From Cyanobacteria bacterium M_DeepCast_200m_mx_001 (lineage in GTDB: Bacteria > Cyanobacteriota > Cyanobacteriia > PCC-6307 > Cyanobiaceae), in the NCBI GenBank assembly GCA_016882415.1, contig VGQL01000008.1, positions 1-37,288 of the forward strand: 37,288 nt of DNA, written 5' to 3'. The position numbers and the translations under genes were made by a program. The notes beneath the pieces were generated by a model. It ran no database searches. It worked only from the letters and a program-made list of their open reading frames with translations, and was not told the origin of the DNA. This document shows positions 22,213 through 31,062 of the stretch, in pieces. Within the stretch, counting starts at the first letter, position 1; each line of letters starts with the position of its first letter.

Positions 22213-22482
22213 GTGAGTACCCCTGCACCGCAGCGATCCCGCCCCAGCCTCTGGCCCGAGGGCAGCCCGGAGGCCACCGAAGCCCTGGCGCGCCTGCTCA
22301 GCATCGAGGAGCGCCAGTGGCATGCCCTCAAGGGTCAGCCGCGGCGGCGCGCCGCCGAACTGCTGGCGGCGGCCCTGGTGCAGTTGGTGAACGGCGGGGA
22401 GGCCACCCCGATGGTGCAGCAGGCCCTGGGCTGGCTGCAGGGGGACCTGCGGGACCCGGGCTGCCCCCAGCACGGTCGCTAG
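22213..22482 (+). CDS. DUF6439-like small protein (89 aa)
   Basis: Starts at GTG 22213 (STPAPQRSRPSLWPEG) and contains the conserved-looking core LARLLSIEERQWHALKGQPRRRAAELLAAALVQLVNGGE followed by LGWLQGDLRDPGCP. This helical protein matches my memory of a picocyanobacterial family annotated as DUF6439, but the name is unverified. An upstream in-frame ATG at 22129 would overlap the divergent gene and is less likely. Function unknown. Confidence 0.65.
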   Translation: MSTPAPQRSRPSLWPEGSPEATEALARLLSIEERQWHALKGQPRRRAAELLAAALVQLVNGGEATPMVQQALGWLQGDLRDPGCPQHGR

Positions 22483-22485
22483 GGC

Positions 22486-22878
22486 TCAGGCGGCCCGGCG
22501 CACAGCCACCTGCACCCGGTTGCCACGGCGGCTCCAGCGCACATCCTCAAAGCACTGGTGGATCAGGAACAGGCCCCGTCCACTGGCGGCATCCAGCTGG
22601 TCCGGCAGGTCACGGCAGCGGCCCTGGGGGGGCACCCCGCAACCTTCGTCCTGCACCTGGAACACCAGCCAGCGGGGCGTGAGGATGCGGCGCACCCGCA
22701 GGCATTTGCGCGGGTCGTTGCCATTGCCATGGCGCACCGCATTCACCAGCACCTCCTGGAGCCCCAGCTGCAGGTTGCCCAGCTGCGGCGAACGGTTGAT
22801 CGGCTCCAGCAACAGCTCCAGCAGGGGGGAGAGGTGCAGGGTGGATGGGGTGATGAAATCAGCCCAACGCAGGGCCAT
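22486..22878 (-). CDS. Anti-sigma-factor-type serine kinase (HATPase)
   Basis: A 130-residue GHKL ATPase of the RsbW/SpoIIAB type. N-box Glu42 and Asn46 in QEVLVNAVRHGN, G1 box DEGCGVP (77-83) and G2 box GRGLFLI (100-106) are present, with no dimerisation or sensor domain. Such proteins bind a partner (sigma factor or anti-anti-sigma) and phosphorylate the latter. No sigma factor, STAS protein or PP2C phosphatase lies next to it here, so its partners are elsewhere. A TAGGGT -10-like element lies 63 bp upstream. Confidence 0.88.
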   Translation of the reverse strand: MALRWADFITPSTLHLSPLLELLLEPINRSPQLGNLQLGLQEVLVNAVRHGNGNDPRKCLRVRRILTPRWLVFQVQDEGCGVPPQGRCRDLPDQLDAASGRGLFLIHQCFEDVRWSRRGNRVQVAVRRAA

Positions 22879-22940
22879 GGCTGCAGGAGCTGGGGGGCCG
22901 TTGCTGGGGGGCCGCGGCTGGGCGGTTCCCCGGTGTCTTG

Positions 22941-22946
22941 ACCCTA
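22941..22946 (-). promoter_or_regulatory. Putative -10 element (TAGGGT) of the anti-sigma-type gene
   Basis: TAGGGT on the minus strand within the 102 bp between the GUN4 gene stop (22981) and the ATG at 22878, giving a predicted leader of about 56 nt. Confidence 0.4.
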
Positions 22947-22980
22947 CCCCTGCGGCGCCGACGCCGCACGCCGCAACGGC

Positions 22981-23703
22981 TCAGGCCGGCACACGCCGTT
23001 GCAGGGCCGGATGGGAGAGCAGCGCATCCATCAGGCGCACCCCCCGCAGCTGGTTCACCAGCGGCAGGTGCCCCTCCGGCGCCTCCAGCGACCAGGTGAA
23101 GGAACCGGGGTAGCGGGTCCACACCCCCGCCTGCTTCCAGCCCAGGCGTGGCCAGAGTTGATCCCATCGGCCCGCCAGGCTGCGCAACAGGCGCAGTTGC
23201 ACCGAAAACCCGAAGCGGCCTTGGGAATACACCACCCAGAGGCGGTCGAGGCTCTCGAGGTCCGCCGCCGCCATGGGGGGCACCTCGGAGTAATAGACGT
23301 AGCCGCGCTTGACGGCATCCGTGCCCGCCAGCTGCCGCAGGTGCTCGCTGGTGAGGCGATCCGCCTCCTCGAATTGCTGCTGGATCAGGGCCCGCTGCAG
23401 GGGCCCGTAATCGAGGCCCTGGGCGCTGCTCACCGCCAGCCAGCCCTCCGGATGGCGCTGCCAGAAGGCCTCCGCCAGGCCGTCGGCCTGGCTCAGCAAC
23501 AGCTGCACCAGGGTGCCGGGGGCCCAATCGTCGGCGGTGGCGTCGAGGCGATCCAGCTGCTCCGGGATCAGGGGCCTCAGCTCCGGGCAGCGCTGCAGCA
23601 GCTGGGGCAGGAGGCTGCGCCGTTGCCGGGGGGCGGCGCTGAGGAAACGCTCCAGCAGCTGTTCAGCACTGACCGTGGTGGTGACAGGGGGTCCGGAAAG
23701 CAT
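22981..23703 (-). CDS. gun4: GUN4 domain protein (Mg-chelatase regulator type)
   Basis: A 240-residue protein with an N-terminal helical bundle (about 10-90, Leu/Gln/Arg rich) and a C-terminal GUN4 core. The core includes RGYVYYSEVPPMAAADLESLDRLWV and YSQGRFGFSVQLRLL. GUN4 binds protoporphyrin IX and Mg-protoporphyrin IX and stimulates magnesium chelatase in chlorophyll synthesis. The two-domain layout and length match full-length cyanobacterial Gun4, although cyanobacteria also carry GUN4-domain paralogues, so the symbol is given with some caution. Divergent from mnmH across 67 bp. Confidence 0.88.
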   Translation of the reverse strand: MLSGPPVTTTVSAEQLLERFLSAAPRQRRSLLPQLLQRCPELRPLIPEQLDRLDATADDWAPGTLVQLLLSQADGLAEAFWQRHPEGWLAVSSAQGLDYGPLQRALIQQQFEEADRLTSEHLRQLAGTDAVKRGYVYYSEVPPMAAADLESLDRLWVVYSQGRFGFSVQLRLLRSLAGRWDQLWPRLGWKQAGVWTRYPGSFTWSLEAPEGHLPLVNQLRGVRLMDALLSHPALQRRVPA

Positions 23704-23770
23704 CGAGAAGGACTGAGCTGTCGGCGCCAGCGTTGGCCCACTATGTCAGGCGTGGCCGGGAGCGGGCGGA

Positions 23771-24826
23771 GTGGGCGCAGGGGGGCGTGAGGGCATCGAG
23801 GCGTTCCTGGCGGGCGCTGGCCCCGTGCTGGATGTGCGGGCCCCGGCGGAGTTCGCCCAGGGCCATCTCCCCGGGGCCCGCAATCTGCCGCTGTTCAGCG
23901 ACGAGGGCCGTGCCGCGGTGGGCACCGCCTACAAACAGCAGGGGCGCCAGGCGGCGATCCAGCTGGGGCTGGAGCTGGTGGGGCCCCGGCTGGCGGAGTT
24001 GGGGGCGGCCCTCAGCGCCGCTGCGGCCGAAGCTCACGGGCCGCTGCGGCTGCACTGCTGGCGGGGGGGCATGCGCTCGGAGAGCGTGGCCTGGCTGGCG
24101 CGACAGCTGGAGTTGCCGGTGGTGGTGCTGGAGGGGGGCTACAAGAGCTTCCGGCGCTGGGTGCTGGGGCGGCTGGAGCAGCCCTGGCCGGTGCACCTGC
24201 TGGGGGGGCGCACGGGCACCGGCAAGACCGATCTGTTGCTGGCGCTGCGGCGCCGTGGGGTGGCGGTGGTGGATCTGGAGGGGCTGGCCCACCACCGCGG
24301 CAGCAGCTTCGGGGGCCTGGGGCTGCCGCCCCAGCCCAGCAACGAGCACTACGAGAACCGCCTCGCCCTGGAGCTGGAACGGCAGCGGGGGGCGCGCCAG
24401 ATCTGGCTGGAGGCCGAAAGCGCCCAGGTGGGGCGCTGCCGCATTCCCGCCGGCCTCTGGCGCCAGATGCAGCAGGCGCCCCTCCTGGAGATCCGACGCC
24501 CGCTGGAGGAGCGGCTGCAGCAGCTGGTGGCGGTGTACGGCGGCCAGGGCCAGGCCCCCCTGCGGGAGGCCACCGAACGCATCGCCCGCCGGCTCGGCCC
24601 CCAGCGCACCGCCGCCGCCCTCGAGGCCATCGACCAGGGGGACTGGGCCGGCGCCGCCCGCCAGATGCTGGATTACTACGACCGCTGCTACGACCACGAG
24701 CTGGCCCGGCACGGGGAGACGGATCAACGGCGCCTGCTGGGCAGCCACGACCTGGGGGGCCTCGACGCCGAGCAGGGGGCAGAGCGGCTGCTGGCCAGTG
24801 CCGGCATCAGCGCCGGCGGCGGCTGA
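23771..24826 (+). CDS. mnmH: tRNA 2-selenouridine/geranyl-2-thiouridine synthase
   Basis: MnmH (SelU/YbbB) converts 2-thiouridine at tRNA position 34 to 2-selenouridine through a geranylated intermediate. The 351-residue product has the N-terminal rhodanese domain with catalytic Cys96 in HCWRGGMRS and a downstream P-loop GRTGTGKT (146-153). The [26 protein letters not shown] stretch is diagnostic. The start is GTG 23771; no earlier start exists in frame for some distance. Whether the cell makes selenophosphate (selD) cannot be seen here; geranylation alone is an alternative role. Confidence 0.92.
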   Translation: MGAGGREGIEAFLAGAGPVLDVRAPAEFAQGHLPGARNLPLFSDEGRAAVGTAYKQQGRQAAIQLGLELVGPRLAELGAALSAAAAEAHGPLRLHCWRGGMRSESVAWLARQLELPVVVLEGGYKSFRRWVLGRLEQPWPVHLLGGRTGTGKTDLLLALRRRGVAVVDLEGLAHHRGSSFGGLGLPPQPSNEHYENRLALELERQRGARQIWLEAESAQVGRCRIPAGLWRQMQQAPLLEIRRPLEERLQQLVAVYGGQGQAPLREATERIARRLGPQRTAAALEAIDQGDWAGAARQMLDYYDRCYDHELARHGETDQRRLLGSHDLGGLDAEQGAERLLASAGISAGGG

Positions 24827-24845
24827 GGGGGCCCGGAACACTGCC

Positions 24846-24851
24846 TAGGAT
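24846..24851 (+). promoter_or_regulatory. Putative -10 element of psb28 (TAGGAT)
   Basis: TAGGAT, 23 bp before the psb28 ATG and after the mnmH stop, fits TANNNT and predicts a leader of about 16 nt. Confidence 0.45.
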
Positions 24852-24873
24852 CAGCACTTTCAGGGACCCGGGG

Positions 24874-25248
24874 ATGGCCGCCATTCAGTTTTTTCGCGGA
24901 ATCGATGAACCGGTGGTGCCCGACATCCGCATGACCCGTTCCCGGGATGGCCGCACGGGCCAGGCGATCTTTGTGTTCGACCAGCCCGAAGCCCTCTCGC
25001 CCGAGTCCCTGGGGGACATCGGCGGCATGTACATGGTGGATGAGGAGGGTCAGCTGGTGACCCGCGACGTGAACGCCAAATTCGTGAACGGCAAGCCGGC
25101 GGCCCTGGAGGCCACCTACACCTGGAAAACGCCGGAGGATTTCGAGCGCTTCATGCGCTTCGCCCAGCGCTATGCCGACACCCATGACCTGGGCTTCTCC
25201 CAGAAGGGGGACCAGGGCGACGCCGGCGATGCAGCTGATGCCGACTGA
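24874..25248 (+). CDS. psb28: Photosystem II assembly factor Psb28
   Basis: Psb28 binds the cytoplasmic face of photosystem II assembly intermediates near the QB site and protects them during biogenesis and repair. The 124-residue product has the family sequence from the start ([22 protein letters not shown]), the [10 protein letters not shown] turn and the [18 protein letters not shown] end. A short acidic tail (about 110-124, [12 protein letters not shown]) follows, which looks lineage-specific. It is followed 7 bp later by the first AI-2E family gene, but functional linkage is doubtful. Confidence 0.95.
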   Translation: MAAIQFFRGIDEPVVPDIRMTRSRDGRTGQAIFVFDQPEALSPESLGDIGGMYMVDEEGQLVTRDVNAKFVNGKPAALEATYTWKTPEDFERFMRFAQRYADTHDLGFSQKGDQGDAGDAADAD

Positions 25249-25254
25249 GGCCCC

Positions 25255-26310
25255 GTGAAATTCGGCCAGTGGATCGGCGTGATCGCCACGGCGGCGGCCC
25301 TCGTGCTGCTGTGGCAGCTGCGGGAGGTGGTGATCCACCTGTTCGCCGCCGTGGTGCTGGCGATGGCCCTGTGCACCCTGGTGGGGGTGGTGCAGCAGCG
25401 GTTGCGCTGCCGCCGGCCCCTGGCCCTGCTGCTCACCCTGCTGGGGCTTGTGTTGCTGCTGGCGATCGCCCTGGCGGCGGTGGTGCCCCCGTTTGTGGAG
25501 CAGTTCCAGCAATTGCTGCTGCAGTTGCCCACCGCCGCTGAGCGGGCCACGGCCCTGTTGCGGCAGGCCCTCGAGCAGAGCAACCGCATGCTCTATGGCC
25601 AGCAGGCGGTGCAGTGGCTGCAGCAAACCTGGGGGGCCTCCGGCGGCGGCGCCGAGCCCGTGGCCGGCGGCCTGCGGGGTTTGCTGGGGGTGGCCGGCAA
25701 CCTGGGCAGCGGCCTGGTGCAGCTGCTGTTCGTGCTGGCGGTGAGCCTGATGATCGCCGCCCAGCCCCAGGCCTACCGGGAGGTGGCCGTGCTGCTGGCC
25801 CCCTCCTTCTATCGCCGTCGCCTGCGGCAGGTGCTGCAGCAGTGCGGGGAAGCCCTCAGCAGCTGGATGGGGGGCGTGCTGATCAGCTCCCTGTGCGTGG
25901 CGCTGCTGGCGGGCATCGGCCTGTCGCTGCTGGGGGTGAAGCTGGTGGTGGCCAATGCCCTGCTGGCGGGGCTGCTGAACGTGATTCCCAACATCGGCCC
26001 CACCCTGAGCACGGTGTTCCCGATGTCGGTGGCGTTGCTGGTGTCCCCCTGGAAAGCCCTGGCGGTGCTCGGGCTCTACGTGCTGGTGCAGAACCTGGAG
26101 AGCTATGTGATCACCCCCTCGGTGATGCAGCACCAGCTGAAGCTGCTGCCCGGCCTCACCCTGGCGGCGCAGTTGTTGTTCACGGTGCTGTTCGGCCCCC
26201 TGGGGCTGCTGCTGGCCCTGCCCCTGGCGGTGTGCCTGCAGGTGGTGATCCGTGAGGTGCTGATCCGAGATGTGCTCGACCCCTGGCGGCGGGAGCAGCA
26301 GACCCCATGA
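25255..26310 (+). CDS. AI-2E family transporter, first paralogue
   Basis: A 351-residue integral membrane protein of the PF01594 type with about eight hydrophobic segments. It has the characteristic middle soluble part (about 75-145) and the conserved LLNVIPNIGPTLSTVFP motif in the C-terminal half. Members include the quorum-signal exporter TqsA and ion-exchange transporters, so the substrate is not defined by family. GTG start at 25255. Its stop overlaps the ATG of the second paralogue (ATGA at 26307-26310), so the two proteins may form a complex. Confidence 0.88.
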   Translation: MKFGQWIGVIATAAALVLLWQLREVVIHLFAAVVLAMALCTLVGVVQQRLRCRRPLALLLTLLGLVLLLAIALAAVVPPFVEQFQQLLLQLPTAAERATALLRQALEQSNRMLYGQQAVQWLQQTWGASGGGAEPVAGGLRGLLGVAGNLGSGLVQLLFVLAVSLMIAAQPQAYREVAVLLAPSFYRRRLRQVLQQCGEALSSWMGGVLISSLCVALLAGIGLSLLGVKLVVANALLAGLLNVIPNIGPTLSTVFPMSVALLVSPWKALAVLGLYVLVQNLESYVITPSVMQHQLKLLPGLTLAAQLLFTVLFGPLGLLLALPLAVCLQVVIREVLIRDVLDPWRREQQTP

Positions 26311-27308
26311 ACGGCCGCACCCTGATCGGCCTGCTGGCCCTGGTGGTGCTGGGGCTGTTGGCGTGGGAGCTGCGCTGGGTGCTGCTGGTGCTGTTCGGGG
26401 CGATCGTGCTAGCGGTGGCCCTCGACGTGCCGGTCACCTGGCTGCGGCGCGTCACCCGCCTCAACCGGCCCATCGCCCTGCTGGTGGTGGTGCTGGTGCT
26501 GGTGTTCACCGGCTGGCGGCTGGGGCAGCTGCTGCTGCCGGAGCTGGTGGAGCAGGTGAACCAGTTCACCCAACTGGTGCCCGCCCTGTTCAACCGGCTG
26601 GGGCAGCTGCTGGGCGGCATGGCGATGCTGGAGAGCGTCGAAGCCCGGCTGCTGCAGTTCGGCACCCTCGAGAAACTGCAGCCCCTGGGCAGCCAGTTGC
26701 TGGGCCTCGCCGGCGGTGCCGCCGCCATCACGGTGCAGCTGCTGCTGATGGTGTTGCTGGCGCTGCTGCTGGCCCTCGACCCCCGCAGCCACCAGCGGCT
26801 GGTGCTGGCGATCACCCCGGCCCAGTTCCGCCCGCTGATCAGCGAGGTGCTGGGGGACTGCCGCCAGGCCCTGGGGGGCTGGCTGGCGGGGATGACCCTC
26901 TCCGGTGTGGCGGTGTTCGCCCTCACCTGGGCGGGCCTGGCGGCCCTGAAGGTGCCCCTGGCGCTGCTGAGCGCCCTGGTGTGCGGCCTGCTCACCTTCG
27001 TGCCCACCATCGGCCCCACCGCCGCCACCCTGCTGCCGTTGTCGGTGGCGCTGCTGGTGTCACCGGCGCTGGCGCTGCAGGTGCTGGTGCTGCGGCTGCT
27101 GGTGCAGAACGGTGAAGCCTTCCTGCTCACGCCACTGCTGCTCAGCCGCACGGTGAACCTGCTGCCCACGGTGGCCCTGATGGCCCAGTTGTGCCTGGGG
27201 GCGCTGCTGGGGCTGCCGGGGGTGCTGCTGGCCCTGCCCCTGGTGGTGGTGCTGCAGGTGCTGGCCCAGAAGCTGCTGGTGGAGCAGGTGATGGACCGCT
27301 GGCTCTAG
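26307..27308 (+). CDS. AI-2E family transporter, second paralogue
   Basis: A 333-residue paralogue of the preceding gene with the same architecture: two membrane segments, a soluble segment (about 80-130), then about six more. The motif LLTFVPTIGPTAATLLP matches LLNVIPNIGPTLSTVFP in the first protein. Start ATG overlaps the previous stop. The tandem arrangement suggests duplication and perhaps a hetero-oligomer. The closing sequence LPLVVVLQVLAQKLLVEQVMDRW is typical of the family. Confidence 0.88.
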   Translation: MNGRTLIGLLALVVLGLLAWELRWVLLVLFGAIVLAVALDVPVTWLRRVTRLNRPIALLVVVLVLVFTGWRLGQLLLPELVEQVNQFTQLVPALFNRLGQLLGGMAMLESVEARLLQFGTLEKLQPLGSQLLGLAGGAAAITVQLLLMVLLALLLALDPRSHQRLVLAITPAQFRPLISEVLGDCRQALGGWLAGMTLSGVAVFALTWAGLAALKVPLALLSALVCGLLTFVPTIGPTAATLLPLSVALLVSPALALQVLVLRLLVQNGEAFLLTPLLLSRTVNLLPTVALMAQLCLGALLGLPGVLLALPLVVVLQVLAQKLLVEQVMDRWL

Positions 27309-27324
27309 GGGCCGGTTGCCGCCC

Positions 27325-27537
27325 TCAGCGGGGACGCTGCCGCAGGGAGGGCAACAGCAGCAGCACCGCCACCGCCAGGGGGTGGTGCACGGGGATCTGG
27401 ATCAGGCTGCTCCAGGTGAAGTGGTCGAGCAGCAGCTGCAGCTCCACCCGCAGATCGAGCAGGGCCAGCAGGGCCAGAACCGCCAGCACCCAGGGGAAGC
27501 CGCGCAGCGACAGGGGGCGCCGCGGGGGCCCGCTCAT
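27325..27537 (-). CDS. Small membrane protein coupled to secF (70 aa)
   Basis: Two hydrophobic segments (about 15-29 and 52-64) with Arg-rich ends: SGPPRRPLSLRGFPW at the start and PSLRQRPR at the end. Its ATG overlaps the secF stop as ATGA (27534-27537), so it should be translated with secF. No known family recognised. Position suggests a SecDF-associated or simply co-expressed membrane microprotein; it could be the counterpart of YajC in place only, since it lacks YajC features. Confidence 0.6.
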   Translation of the reverse strand: MSGPPRRPLSLRGFPWVLAVLALLALLDLRVELQLLLDHFTWSSLIQIPVHHPLAVAVLLLLPSLRQRPR

Positions 27538-28508
27538 CGGCGGGCCAGCAGCGGCAGCAGGGTGGGGGCCACACCGATGCTCGACCAGCTGCCCACCGCG
27601 ATGCCGATGGTGAGCGCCACGGCGAACCAGAAGAGGGTGCTGCCACCAAAGAAGATCAGGGCCACCAGCGGCAGCAGCGTGGTGAGGGAGGTGAAGAGGG
27701 AGCGGGTGAGGGTGGCATCCACCGCCACGTCCACCTGATCACTGAGGGCCAGATCCCGCAGCACGGTTTTCTGCTCGCGGATGCGGTCGAACACCACCAC
27801 GGTGTCGTTGACGGAGTAGCCCGCCACGGTGATCAGGGAGACGGCGAACAGCGAATCCACCTCAATGCCCGCCAGCAGGCCCAGCCAGGCGAACACCCCA
27901 CAGGTGATCAGCACGTCGTGGCCGAGGCACAGCAGGGCCAGGCCCGCAAAGATGCGGTCGTAGCGCACGGTGATGTACACCGCGATGGCGGCGAAGCTCA
28001 CCAGCAGCGAGATCAGGCTGCCCTTGAGCAGCTGATCCCCGAGGGTGGGGCCGATGGTGTTCACGGAGGTGGCTGCCGCCTGCAGCGGGCCCGCCTCCGC
28101 CTGCACCGCCGCCACCACCGCGGCGGCCTGATCGGGGTTGAGGTCGGGCAGGCGCAGCACCAGGGAGCGGCCCTGGTCGAGCACCTGCACCGCGGCGGCG
28201 TTGAGACTGGGCGCACTGGCCCCCGGCTCCGCCGGCAGGCTCAGGCGGGAGAGGCTGCGCTGCAGCTCCGAAGCGGAGAGGGGAGCACAGTTGGCGCCGC
28301 AGGCTCGCTCCAGCTGGATCTGGGTGCCGCCGGTGAAGTCGAGGCCGGGCCGCAGCGGGGCGCGGATGTCGGGGTTGAGCCAGCAGAGCACCAGGCCCAC
28401 CAGGCTCAGCAGGCAGGCCAGGCCCGAGCCCCACCAGGCCAGCCGGCGGTGGCGGGTGATGCGGAAGCGGGGGTTGGGCAGGGGGCCGGGCTGGGGGCTG
28501 CTGGTCAT
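27534..28508 (-). CDS. secF: Protein translocase subunit SecF
   Basis: RND-family accessory subunit that with SecD uses the proton gradient to pull translocated proteins across the membrane. The 324-residue product has an N-terminal membrane segment (about 22-45), a periplasmic domain after the LDFTGGTQIQL motif, and five C-terminal segments including the family motif GYSVNDTVVVFDRIRE. The ATG overlaps the secD stop as TGATG. Confidence 0.96.
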   Translation of the reverse strand: MTSSPQPGPLPNPRFRITRHRRLAWWGSGLACLLSLVGLVLCWLNPDIRAPLRPGLDFTGGTQIQLERACGANCAPLSASELQRSLSRLSLPAEPGASAPSLNAAAVQVLDQGRSLVLRLPDLNPDQAAAVVAAVQAEAGPLQAAATSVNTIGPTLGDQLLKGSLISLLVSFAAIAVYITVRYDRIFAGLALLCLGHDVLITCGVFAWLGLLAGIEVDSLFAVSLITVAGYSVNDTVVVFDRIREQKTVLRDLALSDQVDVAVDATLTRSLFTSLTTLLPLVALIFFGGSTLFWFAVALTIGIAVGSWSSIGVAPTLLPLLARR

Positions 28509-30019
28509 CAGGCGGCAGCAGCGGGCTGCTGGCGGGCGGGCAGGAAGTAGGTGACGCGGCGCAGGGCCGGGTAGCTGGTGAGCAGCCGCAGGATGCTGCG
28601 GGTGCAGGTGAGGGCCGTGAACAGGCTCAGCAGCAGGCCGATGGCCAGGGTGACGGCGAAGCCCTTCACCAGGCCCGTGCCCAGGGCGAACAGGGCGGCA
28701 CAGCTGATCAGGCCGGTGACATGGCCATCCAGGATCGAGGAGAAGGCCAGGGAGAAGCCGGTGTCGATCGAGCGGATCAGGGTGTTGCCGGCCCGCAACT
28801 CCTCCTTCACCCGCTCGAAGATCAGCACGTTGGCATCCACTGCCATGCCGATCGAGAGGATGAAGCCGGCGATGCCCGGCAGGGACAGGGTCACCGGGAT
28901 CAGGGCGTAGAGGGCCAGGTTGAACAGGGCGTAGAGGCTGAGGGCCAGCACCGACACCACCCCGGGCAGCCGGTAGACCACCACCATGAACACCGCCACC
29001 AGGGCCAGGCCCGAGAGGGCGGCCACCAGGCTGGAGCGGATGTTCTCGGCCCCCAGGGAGGGGCCCACGGTGCGCACTTCGATCAGCTTCACCGGCAGGG
29101 GCAGGGAGCCACCCCGCAGCTGCACCTCCAGGTCGCGGGCCTCCTCGGCGCTGAAGTTGCCGGTGATGCTGGCGGAGCCGCCGGTGATGCCCGCGGGCTT
29201 GAATTCGGGGCCGACGCTGGCCTCACTGATGGAGCGGCCGTCGAGCACGATGCCCAGCAGGCGGCCGCTGCCGGCGATGCCCTGGGTGAGCGCCGCAAAC
29301 TTGCGCCCCCCCTCGCTGTTGAAGCTGAGGGTCACATCCCAGCCGTTGCCGGTCTGCTGCTGCTGGCGGCCGGCGGCGGTGAGGTCGCGGCCGGTGAGTT
29401 CGGCCGGTTCGTAGAGCTCGACGATGCGGCGATTCACCTCCGCCAGCAGCAGCTCCAGCTGTTCGGTTTCACCGCTGCCGGCGGGCACGGTCACCCCGAG
29501 GCTGCGCAGCGACTCCGCCAGCTCCTGGGCGGGAATCGAAGCGGCGGGGGGCTCACCGGCCGGTGTGGGCTGCCCCTCCGCCAGGGCCTGGCTGCGCTGG
29601 CGACGTTGGTTGAGCACCGCCTGGGCCTGGCGCTTGAGCTTGAGCAGGCCGGTCATCTGCTGCTCGGTGCCGGGCCTCTGGGCCCGGAACTCCAGCAGGG
29701 CGGTGGTGCCCAGCACCTTGGCGGCGCGGCTGGGGTCCTGCTCGCCGGGGAGCTGCAGCACCAGCTGGTCGTCACCCACGGTCTGCAGGGTGGATTCGGC
29801 CACCCCCAGGCCGTTGATGCGGCGGTCGAGCACATCTTTCACCGCCTCCAGTTGCTCGGCCTTCACGGTTTTGATCGAGCCGGTGGGCATCACCTGCAGG
29901 GTGAGCTGGCTTCCGCCCTTGAGGTCGAGCCCCAGCTGCAGGGGGAAGCTGGCGAGCACGGCGCCGGCGGCAATGGCCAGGGCCAGGATCAGGGCGAACC
30001 ACCCCTGTTGGCGTGCCAT
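28508..30019 (-). CDS. secD: Protein translocase subunit SecD
   Basis: Partner of SecF, 503 aa. Membrane segment near the N-terminus (about 6-25), LGLDLKGGSQ motif (30-39), a large periplasmic region (P1) with a Pro/Gln-rich insertion (about 165-205), then five C-terminal membrane segments with GMAVDANVLIFERVKEE. The ATG at 30019 overlaps the pdhB stop as TGATG; the frame is open further upstream within pdhB, which is a shadow. In cyanobacteria SecDF may serve both plasma and thylakoid membranes. Confidence 0.96.
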   Translation of the reverse strand: MARQQGWFALILALAIAAGAVLASFPLQLGLDLKGGSQLTLQVMPTGSIKTVKAEQLEAVKDVLDRRINGLGVAESTLQTVGDDQLVLQLPGEQDPSRAAKVLGTTALLEFRAQRPGTEQQMTGLLKLKRQAQAVLNQRRQRSQALAEGQPTPAGEPPAASIPAQELAESLRSLGVTVPAGSGETEQLELLLAEVNRRIVELYEPAELTGRDLTAAGRQQQQTGNGWDVTLSFNSEGGRKFAALTQGIAGSGRLLGIVLDGRSISEASVGPEFKPAGITGGSASITGNFSAEEARDLEVQLRGGSLPLPVKLIEVRTVGPSLGAENIRSSLVAALSGLALVAVFMVVVYRLPGVVSVLALSLYALFNLALYALIPVTLSLPGIAGFILSIGMAVDANVLIFERVKEELRAGNTLIRSIDTGFSLAFSSILDGHVTGLISCAALFALGTGLVKGFAVTLAIGLLLSLFTALTCTRSILRLLTSYPALRRVTYFLPARQQPAAAA

Positions 30020-31002
30020 CAGATCTGGCCGGCCTTGAGGGCCTTGGCCGCTTCCACGATCTGGTGGGGCTGGATGATCGTCAGGTTTTCCAGGGTGCCG
30101 TTGTAGGGGGTGGGGATGTCCTGGGAGGACAGCCGCACCGGCCGGGCGTCGAGGTCGTCGAAGCACTGCTCGGTGATCAGGGCCATCAGCTCGGCGCCGA
30201 TGCCGCCGGTCTTCATGCACTCCTCCACGATCAGCACCTTGTGGGTCTTGCGGATCGAGCGGGCGATGGTCTCCATGTCGAAGGGCTTGAGGCTGATCAG
30301 GTCGATCAGCTCCACGCTCACCCCCTCCTTCTCCAACTGCTCCACGGCCTTGAGGCAGTGGTGGCGCATGCGGGAGTAGGTGAGGATCGTCACGTCGCTG
30401 CCCTCCTGCACCAGGTCGGCCTGGTCGAGGGCGCAGATGTAATCGCCTTCGGGGATGTCCTCGGTGAGGTTGTAGAGCAACACGTGCTCAAAAAAGAGCA
30501 CCGGGTTGTTGTCGCGGATGGCGGCCTTCATCAGGCCCTTGGCGTTGGTGGGGGTGCTCACCGCCACGATCTTGATGCCGGGCACCGCGTGGAAATAGGC
30601 CTCCAGGCGCTGGCTGTGCTCAGCCCCCAGCTGGCGCCCCACGCCACCGGGGCCGCGCACCACCGCCGGGATCGTGAAGTTGCCGCCGCTGGTGTAGCGC
30701 AGCATCCCCATGTTGTTGGAGATCTGGTTGAAGGCCAGCAGCAGGAAGCCCATGTTCATGCCCTCCACGATCGGGCGCAGGCCCGTCATGGCGGCGCCCA
30801 CGGCCATGCCGGTGAAGGCGTTCTCGGCGATCGGGGTGTCCAGCACCCGCAGCTCGCCGTACTTCTCGTAGAGATCCTTGGTGACCTTGTAGGAGCCGCC
30901 GTATTGGCCGACGTCCTCACCCATCACACAGACGTGGGGGTCACGGGCCATTTCCTCGTCGATGGCCTCGCGCAGGGCGTTGAACAACAGGGTCTCTGCC
31001 AC
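30019..31002 (-). CDS. pdhB: Pyruvate dehydrogenase E1 component, beta subunit
   Basis: Beta subunit of the thiamine-diphosphate E1 enzyme that decarboxylates pyruvate on the way to acetyl-CoA. The 327-residue product carries the beta-subunit N-terminal [14 protein letters not shown] (28-41, with Glu29 that contacts ThDP), [16 protein letters not shown], and [16 protein letters not shown]. The start is GTG at 31002 (plus-strand CAC at 31000-31002), giving the standard [14 protein letters not shown]. It is translationally coupled to secD, an unusual pairing of metabolism with protein export. The alpha subunit is not in the window. Confidence 0.97.
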   Translation of the reverse strand: MAETLLFNALREAIDEEMARDPHVCVMGEDVGQYGGSYKVTKDLYEKYGELRVLDTPIAENAFTGMAVGAAMTGLRPIVEGMNMGFLLLAFNQISNNMGMLRYTSGGNFTIPAVVRGPGGVGRQLGAEHSQRLEAYFHAVPGIKIVAVSTPTNAKGLMKAAIRDNNPVLFFEHVLLYNLTEDIPEGDYICALDQADLVQEGSDVTILTYSRMRHHCLKAVEQLEKEGVSVELIDLISLKPFDMETIARSIRKTHKVLIVEECMKTGGIGAELMALITEQCFDDLDARPVRLSSQDIPTPYNGTLENLTIIQPHQIVEAAKALKAGQI

Positions 31003-31062
31003 GGCGGCGCAATCAGTCCGGCTCTGGCCGGTCGCTGGGCCAACTTATCTCAGCCGCCCGTC

